Positions 47,401 to 51,199 of a DNA stretch of 64,000 bases are shown in pieces; the stretch's first letter is position 1, and each line of letters begins with the position of its first letter. Location: NCBI GenBank assembly GCA_032622095.1, contig CP136061.1, positions 18,416,991-18,480,990 of the forward strand, given 5' to 3'. Position numbers and translations under genes: made by a program. The stretch comes from Siphonodentalium dalli (Eukaryota > Mollusca > Scaphopoda > Gadilida > Siphonodentaliidae). A model generated the notes under the pieces. The model saw nothing but the letters and a program-made list of their open reading frames with translations. It did not search any database and was not told the DNA's origin.

Positions 47401-49574
47401 ATGCAATAAATCCCCGTTTTCATAAAAATGTATTCAGTATTACTAGTATATGTAAATTTATCCAATACAGATATTTTTCCCTTGAAGGTCCTCAATCCGA
47501 ATCAATAGTCCCCATATCATCAGATTCCAACAATAAGAAGATTTTTTGAAATGCCGCTTCAGTTGACAGAATTAATTGCTCGAAAATAATGCTAACTGCA
47601 GTCAATTATGGCATAAAATTGACAAAAACCAGTAATTTATCAACTTTTTGCTCAACGAATATTGCTGGTTTGTCAAACATCTGACACACACAAAAAAAAA
47701 CCAGTTGATTTTAGAGTTATCCATCTCCATCTGCAATTTGGTCAGAGAAAGTATTCTCGTCTGCTGTTTGCTGGGCCACGTAAAATTAAAATGATAGATT
47801 TTAAAAATCGGTATCTGATCACTCTGAGCTTTGATGTTGTGGGTTCCTCGACTTGAATCAAATATTTTTCACCTCCGAAGTCAAGGAAATAGTAATCTGC
47901 GAGGGTTAATTCGGATTGAGTACCTTTAAAATTGCAAAAATTAAATTAAATAATTTTGCCTTGAAAATTGGTTGCTTGGCCAGATTCAACCTTTACCTGA
48001 TGATTGCATTTTGAAGAAATATAGTAACATGTGCTATATGGCTAATATCTCTTGACTGGCGCCATGGATATTGGTCTGGAAATTAGAGAAATGTTAGAGG
48101 CAATATCTCACTCTGACCCATGTGACGGCCATGTCTAACTGTGGCCCACATTCCCACATTCCTCTATATCTGGTGCTGCAACATATTCTCGTGCAAATAG
48201 GTTTATTTGTACCTAAATAGTCACATATGTTCATATTGTTTTTATTTATTTAAATTTGTTTGAATAAAAATTTAGAATAACTAATATACACTCTGCCAGG
48301 TCACCCTGAGTCACCACACCAAATTTAGTTGAAATCTGAGCACCAATATTAACAAAGACATGTTGGTCTCAACTTTACTCCAGTCTTATATATGTATATA
48401 TAAACAGTCGAATGAAACATGTATACATTTATTGATGGACGTGTCATGGACTCTTCATACAGGATCAGGTTCAATATTCCGAAGGGTCGCTATTCCAAAG
48501 GTTCTTATTAAGAAGGTTCGCTATTCTGAAGGTATGCTATTCTGGGCGTATTTAACCAGAAAAGATGGACAACTCTAATACCAACTTACCAAGTAGTTAT
48601 TATTACCACGATTTTACAGTTATCCATCTTTATCTGGGAGACCGCCCGTTTGACCTCGTCCTGGCACGATTAGGCCCAGAAACAATAAAAATAGCAAACT
48701 GCAAAGATCGATATCTAATTACTCTGAGCTTTGATGGGTGGGTTCGACACTAATCAAATATTTTTTTCCCACCGAAGCCAAAGAAAGAGTAATTTAGCAG
48801 CGTCTTATCGGATTGAGTACCTTTAAGTTATTTCCTTCATAAAAAGAGTCTTATGATAAAGAACCCTCTCAATACTTTAGAATATAGATAATAGAATGAA
48901 ACTTCAAAATAACAAGTTATAAAAACCTTCTGAATATTGAGGAATATAGAGAACCTTGGGAATAGCGAACCTTTGGACATAGAGTGACATGTCGCCGTCC
49001 TACGGTCCATACGCACTGGCGTGATCGTGATTCGTATATCCCAAGTTGGCCAGAAATAAAGACACTCCTATGAAACATACATTTATCATTTTATAGATGG
49101 ACGTACGTGTTTTGGGTTGTCCATACGTACTGACGTAATCATATTAAGTCTACAGTCATACTCATGATACATGTACTGCATGACTATCGAAGGCATATAG
49201 CTCAGAGGTCAGCCCACAAACAAACTGACCTATCTGCTCCTCAGTTAGCTTATTATTGTAAAATTAGACTCATGCCTCTTTCGTTGAATTATCAAAACGC
49301 TAATATCCAAATTCAACTACAATAGTTAAATCCAACTGAAATATTTGAATCAGGATGTACAAGGCAGGCTGCATGAACATTCGGAAAGTGGGCGTGTCAT
49401 TTTGATTATTCGCGTACTATTTCGTGGTTTGTGATCAAATAATCGCTTCATAGCACATCCTACTATTAGTAGAACAGACAGATAATCTGATCAGTCTTAA
49501 ATATAGGACGTACTAAGAGAACCGTCGTCAAACTTGTCGAACTCCCAACCAGAATTGTCACTGGTAGTGACCAT
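1..49574 (-). CDS. WASHC4: WASHC4 (SWIP) gene, N-terminal 17 coding exons, 3' part outside window
   Basis: WASH complex subunit 4 (strumpellin and WASH-interacting protein, KIAA1033) belongs to the five-subunit complex that activates Arp2/3 on endosomes for actin-driven sorting. Seventeen minus-strand exons, read in order from 49574 to 2396, translate to 622 residues that follow the vertebrate protein block by block as I remember it (about 1173 residues in human). Diagnostic stretches are [93 protein letters not shown] and [20 protein letters not shown]. All 16 introns inside the model are GT-AG, and exon phases join exactly. No frameshift or stop was found, so the gene looks intact. Introns 1 (8.2 kb) and 10 (18.2 kb) are repeat-swollen. 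About 550 C-terminal residues should lie left of position 1. Exon boundaries were read by eye, not from transcripts. Confidence 0.93.
2396..2494 (-). CDS. WASHC4: WASHC4 exon 17 (last exon in window)
   Basis: Encodes residues 590-622 plus two bases: split Arg, [20 protein letters not shown] then [12 protein letters not shown] and a split Arg. The vertebrate block is [20 protein letters not shown], then DAARLHYMF. The donor CATAG|GTTACATG falls where vertebrate Arg-Leu-His follows, so the next exon should begin with LHYMF-like sequence. That donor is also the first unit of the satellite occupying 1-2403. Confidence 0.88.
2495..2946. other. intron 16, no feature seen
   Basis: 452 bp of AT-rich single-copy intron. 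I see no repeat or coding sequence in it. Confidence 0.6.
2947..3026 (-). CDS. WASHC4: WASHC4 exon 16
   Basis: Encodes residues 564-589 plus two bases: [20 protein letters not shown] then IVDIRE and a split Arg. It aligns with vertebrate [20 protein letters not shown]. The acceptor is CCAACAG|A. The donor is AG|GTTTGT, phase 2, a weaker site. Confidence 0.9.
3146..3389. mobile_element. two-hairpin MITE, TTAA target (family A, copy 1)
   Basis: Diverged copy of the family described at 52933. It has TTAA at both ends, CCCTTT-like inverted ends, and two hairpins around 3185-3254 and 3287-3345 built on CATTCTCTTATATATGCGAG. The right hairpin is better preserved than the left. It lies in intron 15 of WASHC4. 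Confidence 0.7.
3390..4520. other. intron 15 middle, no feature seen
   Basis: AT-rich intron with no recognisable gene, element or array. Confidence 0.5.
4530..4925. repeat. diverged ~180-bp tandem repeat with AAGATGGC motifs
   Basis: Two to three degraded copies share CCAAGATGGC(T/C)GCC, an AGCTCCCATCT block and GATGAAAAATGT-like segments. They look like an old repeat. The short AAGATGGC motif recurs at 25612, 25785, 52365-52545 and 57893. Confidence 0.5.
4974..5029 (-). CDS. WASHC4: WASHC4 exon 15 (56 nt)
   Basis: Completes Gly545 and encodes [18 protein letters not shown], aligning with vertebrate TKQRRLIVSLALSVGTQM. The acceptor is TCTTGCAG|GA. The donor is ATG|GTAAGA, phase 0. Confidence 0.92.
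5331..5765 (-). mobile_element. tRNA-derived SINE flanked by a 70-bp direct repeat
   Basis: On the minus strand, GGTTCAAATCC (a pol III box B) lies near 5670 and the element ends in an (ATCA)n tail around 5435-5450, as in tRNA-derived SINEs. The unit 5331-5400 (CCGACTTCGAATCATACTCC and following) is repeated at 5700-5765, bracketing the SINE. That could be a long target duplication or an earlier tandem duplication. Box A is not clear. Confidence 0.55.
6058..6148 (-). CDS. WASHC4: WASHC4 exon 14
   Basis: Encodes residues 515-544 plus one base: [20 protein letters not shown] then [10 protein letters not shown], nearly identical to vertebrate [20 protein letters not shown]. This is the best conserved block in the window. 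The acceptor is TTCACAG|A. The donor is G|GTTAGT, phase 1. Confidence 0.95.
6149..6578. other. intron 13, no feature seen
   Basis: 430 bp of AT-rich intron without recognisable elements. Confidence 0.55.
6579..6686 (-). CDS. WASHC4: WASHC4 exon 13
   Basis: Encodes residues 479-514: [20 protein letters not shown] then [16 protein letters not shown]. The vertebrate block is [20 protein letters not shown] then TQHLQHQ. The acceptor is TACACAG|G. The donor is AAG|GTATGT, phase 0. Both flanking introns are free of large repeats near this exon. Confidence 0.93.
6690..7330. other. distal part of intron 12, no feature seen
   Basis: AT-rich intron. The open frames here are shadows or chance. Confidence 0.5.
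7333..7964. mobile_element. pogo/Tc1-mariner-type non-autonomous element
   Basis: TA flanks both ends. The terminal repeats start CAGTCAATTCC at the left and, read inward, CAGTCGATTTTGG at the right, each followed by TTAATNGAATA. CAGTCRA ends with a TA target are typical of pogo-like elements. No transposase frame. A 62-bp block at about 7500-7625 is tandemly duplicated inside it. Confidence 0.65.
8427..8552 (-). CDS. WASHC4: WASHC4 exon 12
   Basis: Encodes residues 437-478: [20 protein letters not shown] then [20 protein letters not shown] and LK. It matches vertebrate FLYAYSISTIIKTTMNL and [20 protein letters not shown]. The acceptor is ATTTCAG|GG. The donor is AAG|GTACAT, phase 0. The acceptor end is repeated in a 74-bp tandem unit upstream. 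Confidence 0.93.
8506..8745 (-). repeat. 74-bp repeat echoing the exon 12 acceptor
   Basis: Three copies at a 74-bp period, the real exon edge being the first, plus a partial fourth. On the gene strand each has TTTCAG|GGCTT, the next about 45 coding bases of exon 12, then intron sequence. Copies 2 and 3 differ from the exon at several bases, so they are old enough to have diverged. Confidence 0.92.
8745..9771 (-). repeat. 104-bp array echoing the exon 11 donor
   Basis: About nine units. The copy nearest exon 11 is part of the exon itself (9724-9770), and units at 9617, 9513, 9409, 9305 and 9201 are regular at 104 bp. Further ones are more diverged. On the gene strand each contains the last 47 exon bases, CCTTCAG|GTCAGT, then about 57 bp of AT-rich intron. 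None carries the exon 11 acceptor. Confidence 0.93.
9724..9841 (-). CDS. WASHC4: WASHC4 exon 11
   Basis: Completes Lys397 and encodes [20 protein letters not shown], then [19 protein letters not shown]. It aligns with vertebrate YVFVSSWMMKMESIL and the LTNRCNVFIQ segment. The acceptor is TTCTTCAG|G. The donor is CAG|GTCAGT, phase 0. It lies 18.2 kb from exon 10. The last 47 exon bases plus the donor are repeated in a 104-bp array directly downstream. Confidence 0.92.
9893..10718. mobile_element. hAT-type non-autonomous transposon, 8-bp target duplication
   Basis: It is flanked by the direct repeat CATAACAG at 9885-9892 and 10719-10726. The terminal inverted repeats are TAGGGCCCTGCGAAT and, read inward from the right, TAGGCCCCTGCGAAT, with further subterminal ATTCGAATTCGATTCG runs. 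An 8-bp target duplication and TAGG ends fit hAT. No transposase. It sits 52 bp upstream of exon 11. Confidence 0.85.
10719..11345. other. intron 10 segment, no feature seen
   Basis: AT-rich, with no recognisable element. Confidence 0.5.
11354..11800. mobile_element. two-hairpin hAT-like MITE (family B)
   Basis: It is flanked by CTGTAGTG at 11346-11353 and 11801-11808. The inverted ends are CAAGYCYGAGTTTA. It contains two long imperfect hairpins (about 11390-11475 and 11683-11772), each built on CCCCAGAGGGTGAATTTAGT and its complement, separated by about 200 bp. No coding capacity. Related copies are at 23562-23999 and, in part, 39880-40125. Confidence 0.75.
11856..12068. mobile_element. 213-bp palindromic mariner-type MITE (family C)
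   Basis: It is nearly a perfect palindrome from end to end. The ends are CAGTAATGCCCTAA, the target is TA on both sides, and the centre is at about 11962 within AAGCTCTCGGGGAGAGCTT. A second copy at 41944-42156 has a similar length. Confidence 0.8.
12311..12838. repeat. 33-bp minisatellite (16 units)
   Basis: About 16 near-identical units with CATGAGGGCCCTTCC. The 33-bp period is a multiple of three and the unit has no stop in one frame of each strand, so long open frames appear on both strands. These are not genes. Confidence 0.95.
12880..12985. repeat. short tandem repeats
   Basis: Three copies of a 24-bp unit (CTTGTCATTGATTATCTAAT) are followed by four copies of TTGAAC. Confidence 0.85.
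13000..13860. repeat. imperfect long inverted repeat at 13621-13761, old element
   Basis: Arms of about 56 bp (TTTGTTGGCGGA / TCCGCCAACAAA at the inner end, AGAACCGCA / TTGCGGTTCT outside) form a hairpin around 13690. The surrounding 13.0-13.6 kb looks like degraded element sequence. No coding function is apparent. Confidence 0.5.
14091..19525. repeat. 5.4-kb satellite, 32-bp unit with two TATAAAA motifs
   Basis: About 170 units made of two related half-units, CTATAAAACCGCCTAGT and CTATAAAACCTAGCA. Rare variants (AACACC, TATACAACC twice, a TAT deletion, five As, a doubled ACCACCTAGT) recur at an offset of 1168-1200 bp between about 16.6-17.8 kb and 17.8-18.95 kb, so a block of about 1.2 kb was itself duplicated. 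The array lies in intron 10. Confidence 0.97.
19690..20410 (+). mobile_element. LINE 3' fragment (CR1/L2-like), reverse-transcriptase C-terminus and tail
   Basis: The plus strand reads [20 protein letters not shown], then [20 protein letters not shown], a stop, and then [20 protein letters not shown] and [13 protein letters not shown]. This follows the C-terminal pattern of CR1/L2/Jockey-type reverse transcriptases (ITPVLKELHWLP, FKALHG, WNSLP, FKxxLKTHLF). It ends with a GCGCATTGAAA...GAATGCG 3' tail and a short (ATA)n. It is 5'-truncated and broken by a stop. Confidence 0.8.
20530..23070. repeat. ~0.62-0.66 kb unit repeated four times
   Basis: The landmark AAGTCCGAACTCGATATCTC recurs at about 20699, 21321, 21951 and 22613, and a related AAGTCCCAACTCAATATCTC block recurs within units. 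Copies have diverged. The right side runs into an A/G-rich segment and ends at a small palindrome (ATACTTCCATTT / AAAATGGAAGTAT, about 23051-23075). It may be an internally repeated transposable element of unknown class. The open frames in it are degraded. Confidence 0.75.
23562..23999. mobile_element. two-hairpin MITE (family B, copy 2)
   Basis: Same architecture as 11354-11800: ends CAAGTCTGAATTTTG and GCAGGCTTG, with hairpins at about 23593-23692 and 23879-23970 carrying CAGAGGGTAAATT / AATTCACCCTCTG. Confidence 0.7.
24000..24057. mobile_element. solo terminal fragment of the hAT element found at 34245
   Basis: CATTTGGCAAAAGTAAA, then GGCCAGCGCAGACCCTGG, matches the inverted end of the 34245-35820 element. 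The rest of the element is absent. Confidence 0.65.
24423..26163. mobile_element. outer element with ~75-bp inverted ends, interrupted by a piggyBac-like insertion
   Basis: The left end (GGGGTTTCCATGCCTGAGCT) and right end (AGCTCAGGCGTGGAAACCCC) are inverted copies, with similarity continuing about 75 bp inward (TAGATGGACCTACACAGAAA). The element at 24585-26008 lies inside it, so this is a nested insertion. Confidence 0.75.
24585..26008. mobile_element. piggyBac-like non-autonomous element (TTAA target)
   Basis: TTAA lies at both ends (24585-24588, 26005-26008), with inverted ends CTCTTTCGCTGCCA / TGGCAGCGAAAGAG. The interior holds a tandem repeat of about 150 bp at 24900-25260, with GGGGCGCCTGCGGCGCATAA in each unit, and several CACGTG sites. 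No transposase frame. Confidence 0.8.
26170..26640. other. intron 10 segment, no feature seen
   Basis: AT-rich, no recognisable element. Confidence 0.5.
26647..27165. mobile_element. pogo-like mariner MITE
   Basis: The ends CAGTTAAACTTCGTTAAGTC and, inward from the right, CAGTCAAACATCGTTAAGTC are inverted copies. TA follows the right end. Internal TTCGACTTAACC motifs are repeated in both orientations. CAGT(C/T)AAAC ends are characteristic of pogo/Tigger-type elements. Confidence 0.7.
27170..27600. other. intron 10 segment, no feature seen
   Basis: Single-copy-looking intron between two insertions. Confidence 0.5.
27608..27945. mobile_element. two-hairpin MITE, TTAA target (family A, copy 2)
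   Basis: TTAA at both ends. CACTTTACCC and GGGTAAAGGG ends, two 69-nt hairpins (about 27634-27702 and 27847-27915), and a T-rich spacer containing TTTTTCTTACATTCTTT repeats. Confidence 0.85.
28057..28217 (-). CDS. WASHC4: WASHC4 exon 10
   Basis: Encodes residues 344-396 plus two bases: [20 protein letters not shown], then [15 protein letters not shown] and a Gln-rich run ending [10 protein letters not shown]. The vertebrate block is VPAITLTANIIWFPDNFL then LLDRK and LQQKAQSLTK. The acceptor is ATTGCAG|GTG. The donor is AA|GTAAGC, phase 2. Diverged echoes of its 5' end lie upstream in intron 9. Confidence 0.92.
28180..28700 (-). repeat. echoes of the exon 10 acceptor in intron 9
   Basis: The exon 10 5' edge (CCACATCACATTGGCTATTA on the plus strand, with its acceptor) recurs in diverged form at 28238-28290, 28310-28340 and 28649-28700. 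Spacing is irregular and the copies have decayed, unlike the regular arrays at exons 8, 9, 11 and 17. Confidence 0.8.
28733..28992. mobile_element. two-hairpin MITE, TTAA target (family A, copy 3)
   Basis: TTAA at both ends. Hairpins at about 28781-28850 and 28879-28947 with CTCCCATAGGGAG-type centres, a different loop subtype from copies 2, 6 and 7. Confidence 0.75.
29113..29356. mobile_element. two-hairpin MITE, TTAA target (family A, copy 4)
   Basis: TTAACCCTTTC at the left and GAAGGGTTAA at the right. Two hairpins with CTCCCAATGGGAG-type centres. Its right flank (TTTTCGCAAAATTTCAGGAA) matches copy 1, so copies 1 and 4 form a subfamily. The element ends 55 bp from the exon 9 donor. Confidence 0.8.
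29412..29539 (-). CDS. WASHC4: WASHC4 exon 9
   Basis: Encodes residues 301-343: [20 protein letters not shown] then [20 protein letters not shown] and YKK. It matches vertebrate [20 protein letters not shown]. The acceptor is ATCCATCAG|GTGAATC. The donor is AAG|GTAAGT, phase 0. The acceptor and about the first 30 exon bases are repeated some 33 times upstream (29540-31265). Confidence 0.93.
29521..31265 (-). repeat. 52-bp array echoing the exon 9 acceptor (~33 copies)
   Basis: Each unit, on the gene strand, contains TTTTTATCCATCAG|GTGAAT, the first about 30 coding bases of exon 9, and AATCGTATTTTTTA filler supplying the next pyrimidine tract. The real acceptor is at 29540. Most units are near-identical; the far end (31070-31265) is diverged. 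The period is not a multiple of three, so read-through meets a stop within a unit or two. Confidence 0.97.
31270..31890. other. intron 8 middle, no feature seen
   Basis: AT-rich intron between the exon 9 and exon 8 arrays. Confidence 0.5.
31905..33545 (-). repeat. 17-bp array echoing the exon 8 donor (~95 copies)
   Basis: The unit on the gene strand is ATGG|GTAGGCAATGTTA. The exon 8 donor ATGG|GTAGGCAATG (33543) is the outermost unit, so the array begins exactly at the splice site and keeps a GTAGGC donor core in most units. Variants (GAGCAGGCAATG, GTAGGTAACG) cluster in blocks with their own higher-order pattern at 32280-33300. Confidence 0.95.
33543..33660 (-). CDS. WASHC4: WASHC4 exon 8
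   Basis: Encodes residues 262-300 plus one base: [20 protein letters not shown] then [19 protein letters not shown]. It aligns with vertebrate VSVSKNSTFAEEFAHSIR. The acceptor is TTTCAG|A. The donor ATGG|GTAGGCAATG is the first unit of the 17-bp minisatellite that fills about 1.65 kb of the intron directly downstream. Confidence 0.92.
33826..34244. repeat. 55-bp minisatellite split by a hAT insertion
   Basis: About eight units containing CACCTCCCTCAAAAAGAGGG and CATCAAATAAATATAAATAC. A further unit resumes at 35821 after the inserted element. Confidence 0.92.
34245..35820. mobile_element. hAT-type element, 1576 bp, 8-bp target duplication
   Basis: The target duplication GCCTCATC is at 34237-34244 and 35821-35828. 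The ends CAGGGTCCGCGCTGG and, inward from the right, CAGGGTTCGCGCTGCC are inverted. Both ends have repeated TTTTGCCAAATG motifs, probable transposase sites. No complete transposase. A 111-codon minus-strand frame (35020-35355) is unrecognised. It inserted inside the 55-bp minisatellite of intron 7. Confidence 0.88.
36115..36235 (-). CDS. WASHC4: WASHC4 exon 7
   Basis: Encodes residues 221-261: split Arg, [19 protein letters not shown], then [20 protein letters not shown] and Q. The vertebrate block is LLKSVHHNPSKFGIQEEKL then [20 protein letters not shown]. The acceptor is TTTAG|A. The donor is CAG|GTGAGT, phase 0. Confidence 0.93.
36544..36647 (-). CDS. WASHC4: WASHC4 exon 6
   Basis: Encodes residues 187-220 plus two bases: [20 protein letters not shown] then [14 protein letters not shown] and a split Arg. 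The vertebrate block is MYEHLGELLTVLLTLDEI then LKDHWTMYKR. The acceptor is TTCCAG|G. The donor is AG|GTGAGT, phase 2. Confidence 0.93.
36927..36966 (-). CDS. WASHC4: WASHC4 exon 5 (40-nt microexon)
   Basis: Completes Lys173 and encodes [13 protein letters not shown], ending at the HFQ shared with vertebrate TTGVHFQ. The acceptor follows a long T run (TTTTTACAG|A). The donor is CAA|GTGAGT, phase 0. It is supported by exact phase agreement with both neighbours. Confidence 0.85.
36967..37765. other. intron 4 proximal part, no feature seen
   Basis: AT-rich. Short GC-rich inverted words (CAGGGGCTTTGCCCC) lie near 37230. Nothing else is recognisable. Confidence 0.5.
37765..37945. mobile_element. 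family A MITE remnant (one hairpin)
   Basis: A single hairpin, CATTCTCTTATATATGCAAG, pairs across to TATATAAGAGAATGCACTGG, and AAAGGGTTAA is at the right. The left hairpin and left TTAA end are missing. Confidence 0.6.
37991..38141 (-). CDS. WASHC4: WASHC4 exon 4
   Basis: Encodes residues 123-172 plus two bases: [19 protein letters not shown], then [20 protein letters not shown] and [10 protein letters not shown]. It matches vertebrate [20 protein letters not shown]. The acceptor is TTTTAG|AG (an alternative AG five bases downstream also keeps frame). The donor is AA|GTAACA, phase 2, a weak site. About 58 bases of the 5' end plus the acceptor are duplicated upstream at 38186-38288. Confidence 0.9.
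38083..38288 (-). repeat. 103-bp tandem duplication of the exon 4 acceptor
   Basis: Two copies in tandem. Each holds about 58 bases of exon 4 5' coding sequence, the acceptor, intron sequence and the first bases of the neighbouring hAT element (TAGGGCTGTAA). The copy differs at a few bases (TTTTATAG for TTTTAGAG). The junction falls at GTAAYGG. Confidence 0.93.
38277..39232. mobile_element. hAT-type non-autonomous element carrying a minisatellite
   Basis: The target duplication ATTATAAT is at 38269-38276 and 39233-39240. The ends are TAGGGCTGTAACGA and, inward from the right, GAGGGCTGTAGCGA. Subterminal ATCGTGAT-type words repeat on both sides. The interior is dominated by a 24-bp array. No transposase. 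Confidence 0.85.
38410..39055. repeat. 24-bp minisatellite, one TGACTCA per unit (~25 copies)
   Basis: The unit includes TGTATATGACTCATGTC. TGACTCA is the canonical AP-1 (TRE) site. The 24-bp period opens spurious frames of about 200 codons on both strands, which are not genes. It lies in intron 3 within the hAT element. Confidence 0.95.
39641..39806 (-). CDS. WASHC4: WASHC4 exon 3
   Basis: Encodes residues 68-122: [20 protein letters not shown], then a helical stretch with [17 protein letters not shown] and LYGEG. The vertebrate counterpart has LPYEQSSLLELIKTENK and LCCEIKKLKYEAETKFY. The acceptor is CTCTTGCAG|TTT. The donor is G|GTATAG, phase 1. Just upstream of the acceptor an 18-bp intronic motif is repeated about three times (39820-39875). 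Confidence 0.93.
39880..40125. mobile_element. family B MITE, partial copy
   Basis: One hairpin (about 40010-40095) with CCCCAGAGGATGAATTT and AATTCACCCTCTGGGG, plus the internal spacer shared with 23700-23790. The left hairpin is lost. Confidence 0.65.
40462..40847. mobile_element. two-hairpin MITE (family A, copy 6, near full length)
   Basis: TTAACCCTTTACCCAACA at the left and TTGGGTAAAGGGTTAG at the right (last TTAA base mutated). Both hairpins are present. It is the same sequence as copy 7 at 52933-53322 in opposite orientation, including a unique 130-bp stretch (ATATTTTAGGCTGTTGAAGC). Confidence 0.9.
41140..41279 (-). CDS. WASHC4: WASHC4 exon 2
   Basis: Encodes residues 21-67, beginning [18 protein letters not shown] and including [20 protein letters not shown], very close to the vertebrate block ending [16 protein letters not shown]. 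The acceptor is TTTCAG|AA, completing the split Lys from exon 1. The donor is CAG|GTTAGT, phase 0. Confidence 0.92.
41754..42425 (+). mobile_element. tRNA-derived SINE with seven tandem box A units, interrupted by a MITE
   Basis: Seven 23-bp repeats at 41754-41914, each with AGGCCGAGTGGTTAG, which matches box A of Ser/Leu-type tRNA. Downstream are TGTGACCCTTGAGCAAGG and a tail with AAGCGCATTGAAA and GTGGAATGCG. The 213-bp palindromic MITE at 41944-42156 has split the body. The tail resembles the LINE 3' end at 20346-20400. Confidence 0.75.
41944..42156. mobile_element. palindromic mariner-type MITE (family C, copy 2)
   Basis: End-to-end palindrome with CAGTAATGCCCTAA ends, like 11856-12068. 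TA flanks the left side, mutated to TT on the right. It is inserted into the SINE at 41754-42425. Confidence 0.8.
42430..44750. other. intron 1 segment, no gene seen
   Basis: Long AT-rich stretch with scattered short open frames. AGGGATCTTTAACGTGCGCA near 44420 resembles sequence in invertebrate SINEs, but no complete element can be delimited. A pair of GAGTAGTTTCATCCA-type direct repeats lies at 43904 and 44016. Confidence 0.4.
47490..47935. mobile_element. family D element (copy 1)
   Basis: Absent from the other duplication copy, so inserted. It carries TTTTAGAGTTATCCATCT and a right part with GGATTGAGTACCTTTAAA. Relatives are at 48560-48830 and 50505-50795. Confidence 0.6.
48560..48830. 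mobile_element. family D element (copy 2)
   Basis: Shares CAGTTATCCATCTTTATCTG, ATTACTCTGAGCTTTGATGG and GGATTGAGTACCTTTAA with 47490-47935. Also absent from the equivalent place in duplication copy 2. Confidence 0.6.
49514..49574 (-). CDS. WASHC4: WASHC4 exon 1 (start codon)
   Basis: Encodes residues 1-20, [20 protein letters not shown], matching the DWEFDRVDDGSQ start of vertebrate SWIP. The ATG has a strong context (A at -3, G at +4). The donor is A|GTACGT, phase 1. Exon 2 supplies the two bases that complete a Lys codon, as in the vertebrate protein. The exon lies 8.2 kb upstream of exon 2. Confidence 0.9.
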
Positions 49575-49591
49575 TTTGAAAATTTCTCACT

Positions 49592-49601
49592 GTCACGTGA
49601 T
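49592..49601. promoter_or_regulatory. CLEAR-like E-box just upstream of WASHC4 ATG
   Basis: The + strand reads GTCACGTGAT, one base from the palindromic CLEAR consensus GTCACGTGAC bound by TFEB/MITF-type factors. It lies about 18-27 bp upstream of the WASHC4 start codon, so it is in the 5' UTR or core promoter. Lysosomal and endosomal genes often carry this motif, and WASHC4 acts on endosomes, so a regulatory role is reasonable but inferred. No TATA box is obvious here. Confidence 0.4.
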
Positions 49602-49849
49602 TAGAGTTGGTCGCCGCAAGTAGGCGCCGATATTGCGCTATGGTGCAGAACAAATGCGGTACGGTATCGGATAATTCGTTCCATCGCCATAATATAACTT
49701 CTCCGTTGCCATTTGAATATAATGTTCGCTTTAGTTCAAGTTCAATCCCCAGAGAGACCTATTCGTCAACAAAATTCGAAAAAATATTGCCAGTGCTTCT
49801 TCAGCATGGAACAACGAAGAGCGTTCATTGTAATTACTGATAGGCTTAA

Positions 49850-50500
49850 CAATAAAGAGCGTTTTCGTATGTGAGAAAATTTAAACGACTGGAAAATTTG
49901 TATCATACAGATCACATTGCCTAATGTGCTCTATGTTATACAAATTATGTCTGTAGATCAGAATTGTGTGTAATTATCGAACTATACATCCCAAATAAGA
50001 CGACACCGGACTTAGGACATGTTTAGGGGACACATAAACATAAAATTTCCCCACCAATGAATCCCTAGCAATCCTTAGAGCCGCTCTTGTATAATATATG
50101 TGTCTGTTTGTCGTCTGCTCATTTCCCATGAACATATCCCTCTAAATGAACAATACACAATTCCAATGTCTACTTTTTAACTGGATGGGAGAATCCATTT
50201 AGCAAAGACATGTTTAAAGTAATTTAATCATCAAGCAGCAAATTACAAATATAGCAAGCCCTAGGCCTACTTGATTTCCCTATCAGGTTCCGAGAATCAA
50301 GATATAAGAATAAAATACATGAGTTCATATTGCTTTTCAGAAAGATTCCTTAACTTAGGAGTTACCAGCGGAAAACCAATCCAATTTAAAACTCCAAGTA
50401 GAAAAGGGCCCACATGTATTGTTGACATGTGGATGTCACATTTTGTCATTCAATAAGGGTTTATGTTCAATGTATGTAGTTATGTAGGGCTGCAGTAACA
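49850..50500. other. upstream of WASHC4, no gene seen
   Basis: Intergenic AT-rich sequence. The 77-codon plus-strand frame at 49607-49840, close to the WASHC4 start, is unrecognised and has no supporting motif. Confidence 0.45.
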
Positions 50501-50504
50501 CATG

Positions 50505-50795
50505 GTCAAATGGGCGGTCTTGCGGATGAAGATGGATAACTCTAAAACCAAGTGTTAATAACCACTTGATTTTAGAGTTATCCATCTTCATCCGCAAGAC
50601 CACCCATATGACCACGTTTTTCTGGTCCACTTATTACTGCAGATCTCGAGAAACAACAAACTTCAAAAATCGATATCTGATCACTCTGATCTTTGTTGGG
50701 TGGGTTCCTCGACTCGAATCAAATATTTTTTACCCCTGAATCCAAAGAAATAGTAATTTAGGAGCATCTGATCAGATTGAGTACCTTTAAATGTT
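50505..50795. mobile_element. family D element with ~50-bp hairpin (copy 3)
   Basis: A strong inverted repeat: GATGAAGATGGATAACTCTA (from 50530) pairs with TAGAGTTATCCATCTTCATC about 50 bases on. The right part is shared with the other family D copies. Confidence 0.7.
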
Positions 50796-51199
50796 AATAA
50801 CACTAAACAGTCAGTGCATCGTCTATTGTTTTGGTGCAAGTTTGTACACGTGTATAATTTGTATTATGTTAGTTGATTGGAGAGATGGCTCATAAAGCAG
50901 CCCACAAACAGTCGGAGTGTTGATTTTTTAGGGAAAATATTTCTCAATACGTCTTTTGTTACAACCATTTTGAAGCCTCACAATTCATGTGTCCCGCATA
51001 TAAGGGGACATCAACACCAAGCAACAGTTTATTATAAATGCTATCCCAAAAATTATAAATCCATAAACAAAATTGTCACAATGAAGAGATTCCGCCCAAT
51101 AAAGGCCAAGTCTTCTGCTGACACAATGACAAAAAATTAAAAGAAGCAAAAAGTGCACGACAGCATGTGATACCGAGTTATCTAGAAAAAGTTCCCTGT

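Larger units (their letters stand above)
44756..49147. repeat. segmental duplication, copy 1 (intron 1 of WASHC4)
   Basis: Collinear with 56640-61512. Shared landmarks include TAAGCGACGCAAGTATAGTT, GCGCATAGCATTCGGCAAAC, TTGCACAATGACATCAGTTT and CCTTCATAAAAAGAGTCTTA. Copy 1 has extra blocks at about 46240-47135, 47490-47935 and 48560-48830. It lacks the insertions of copy 2. Confidence 0.88.

Noticed and set aside
49607..49840. Divergent plus-strand gene from a bidirectional WASHC4 promoter
   Set aside because: The frame has no recognisable domain and no splice evidence; left as unexplained sequence.
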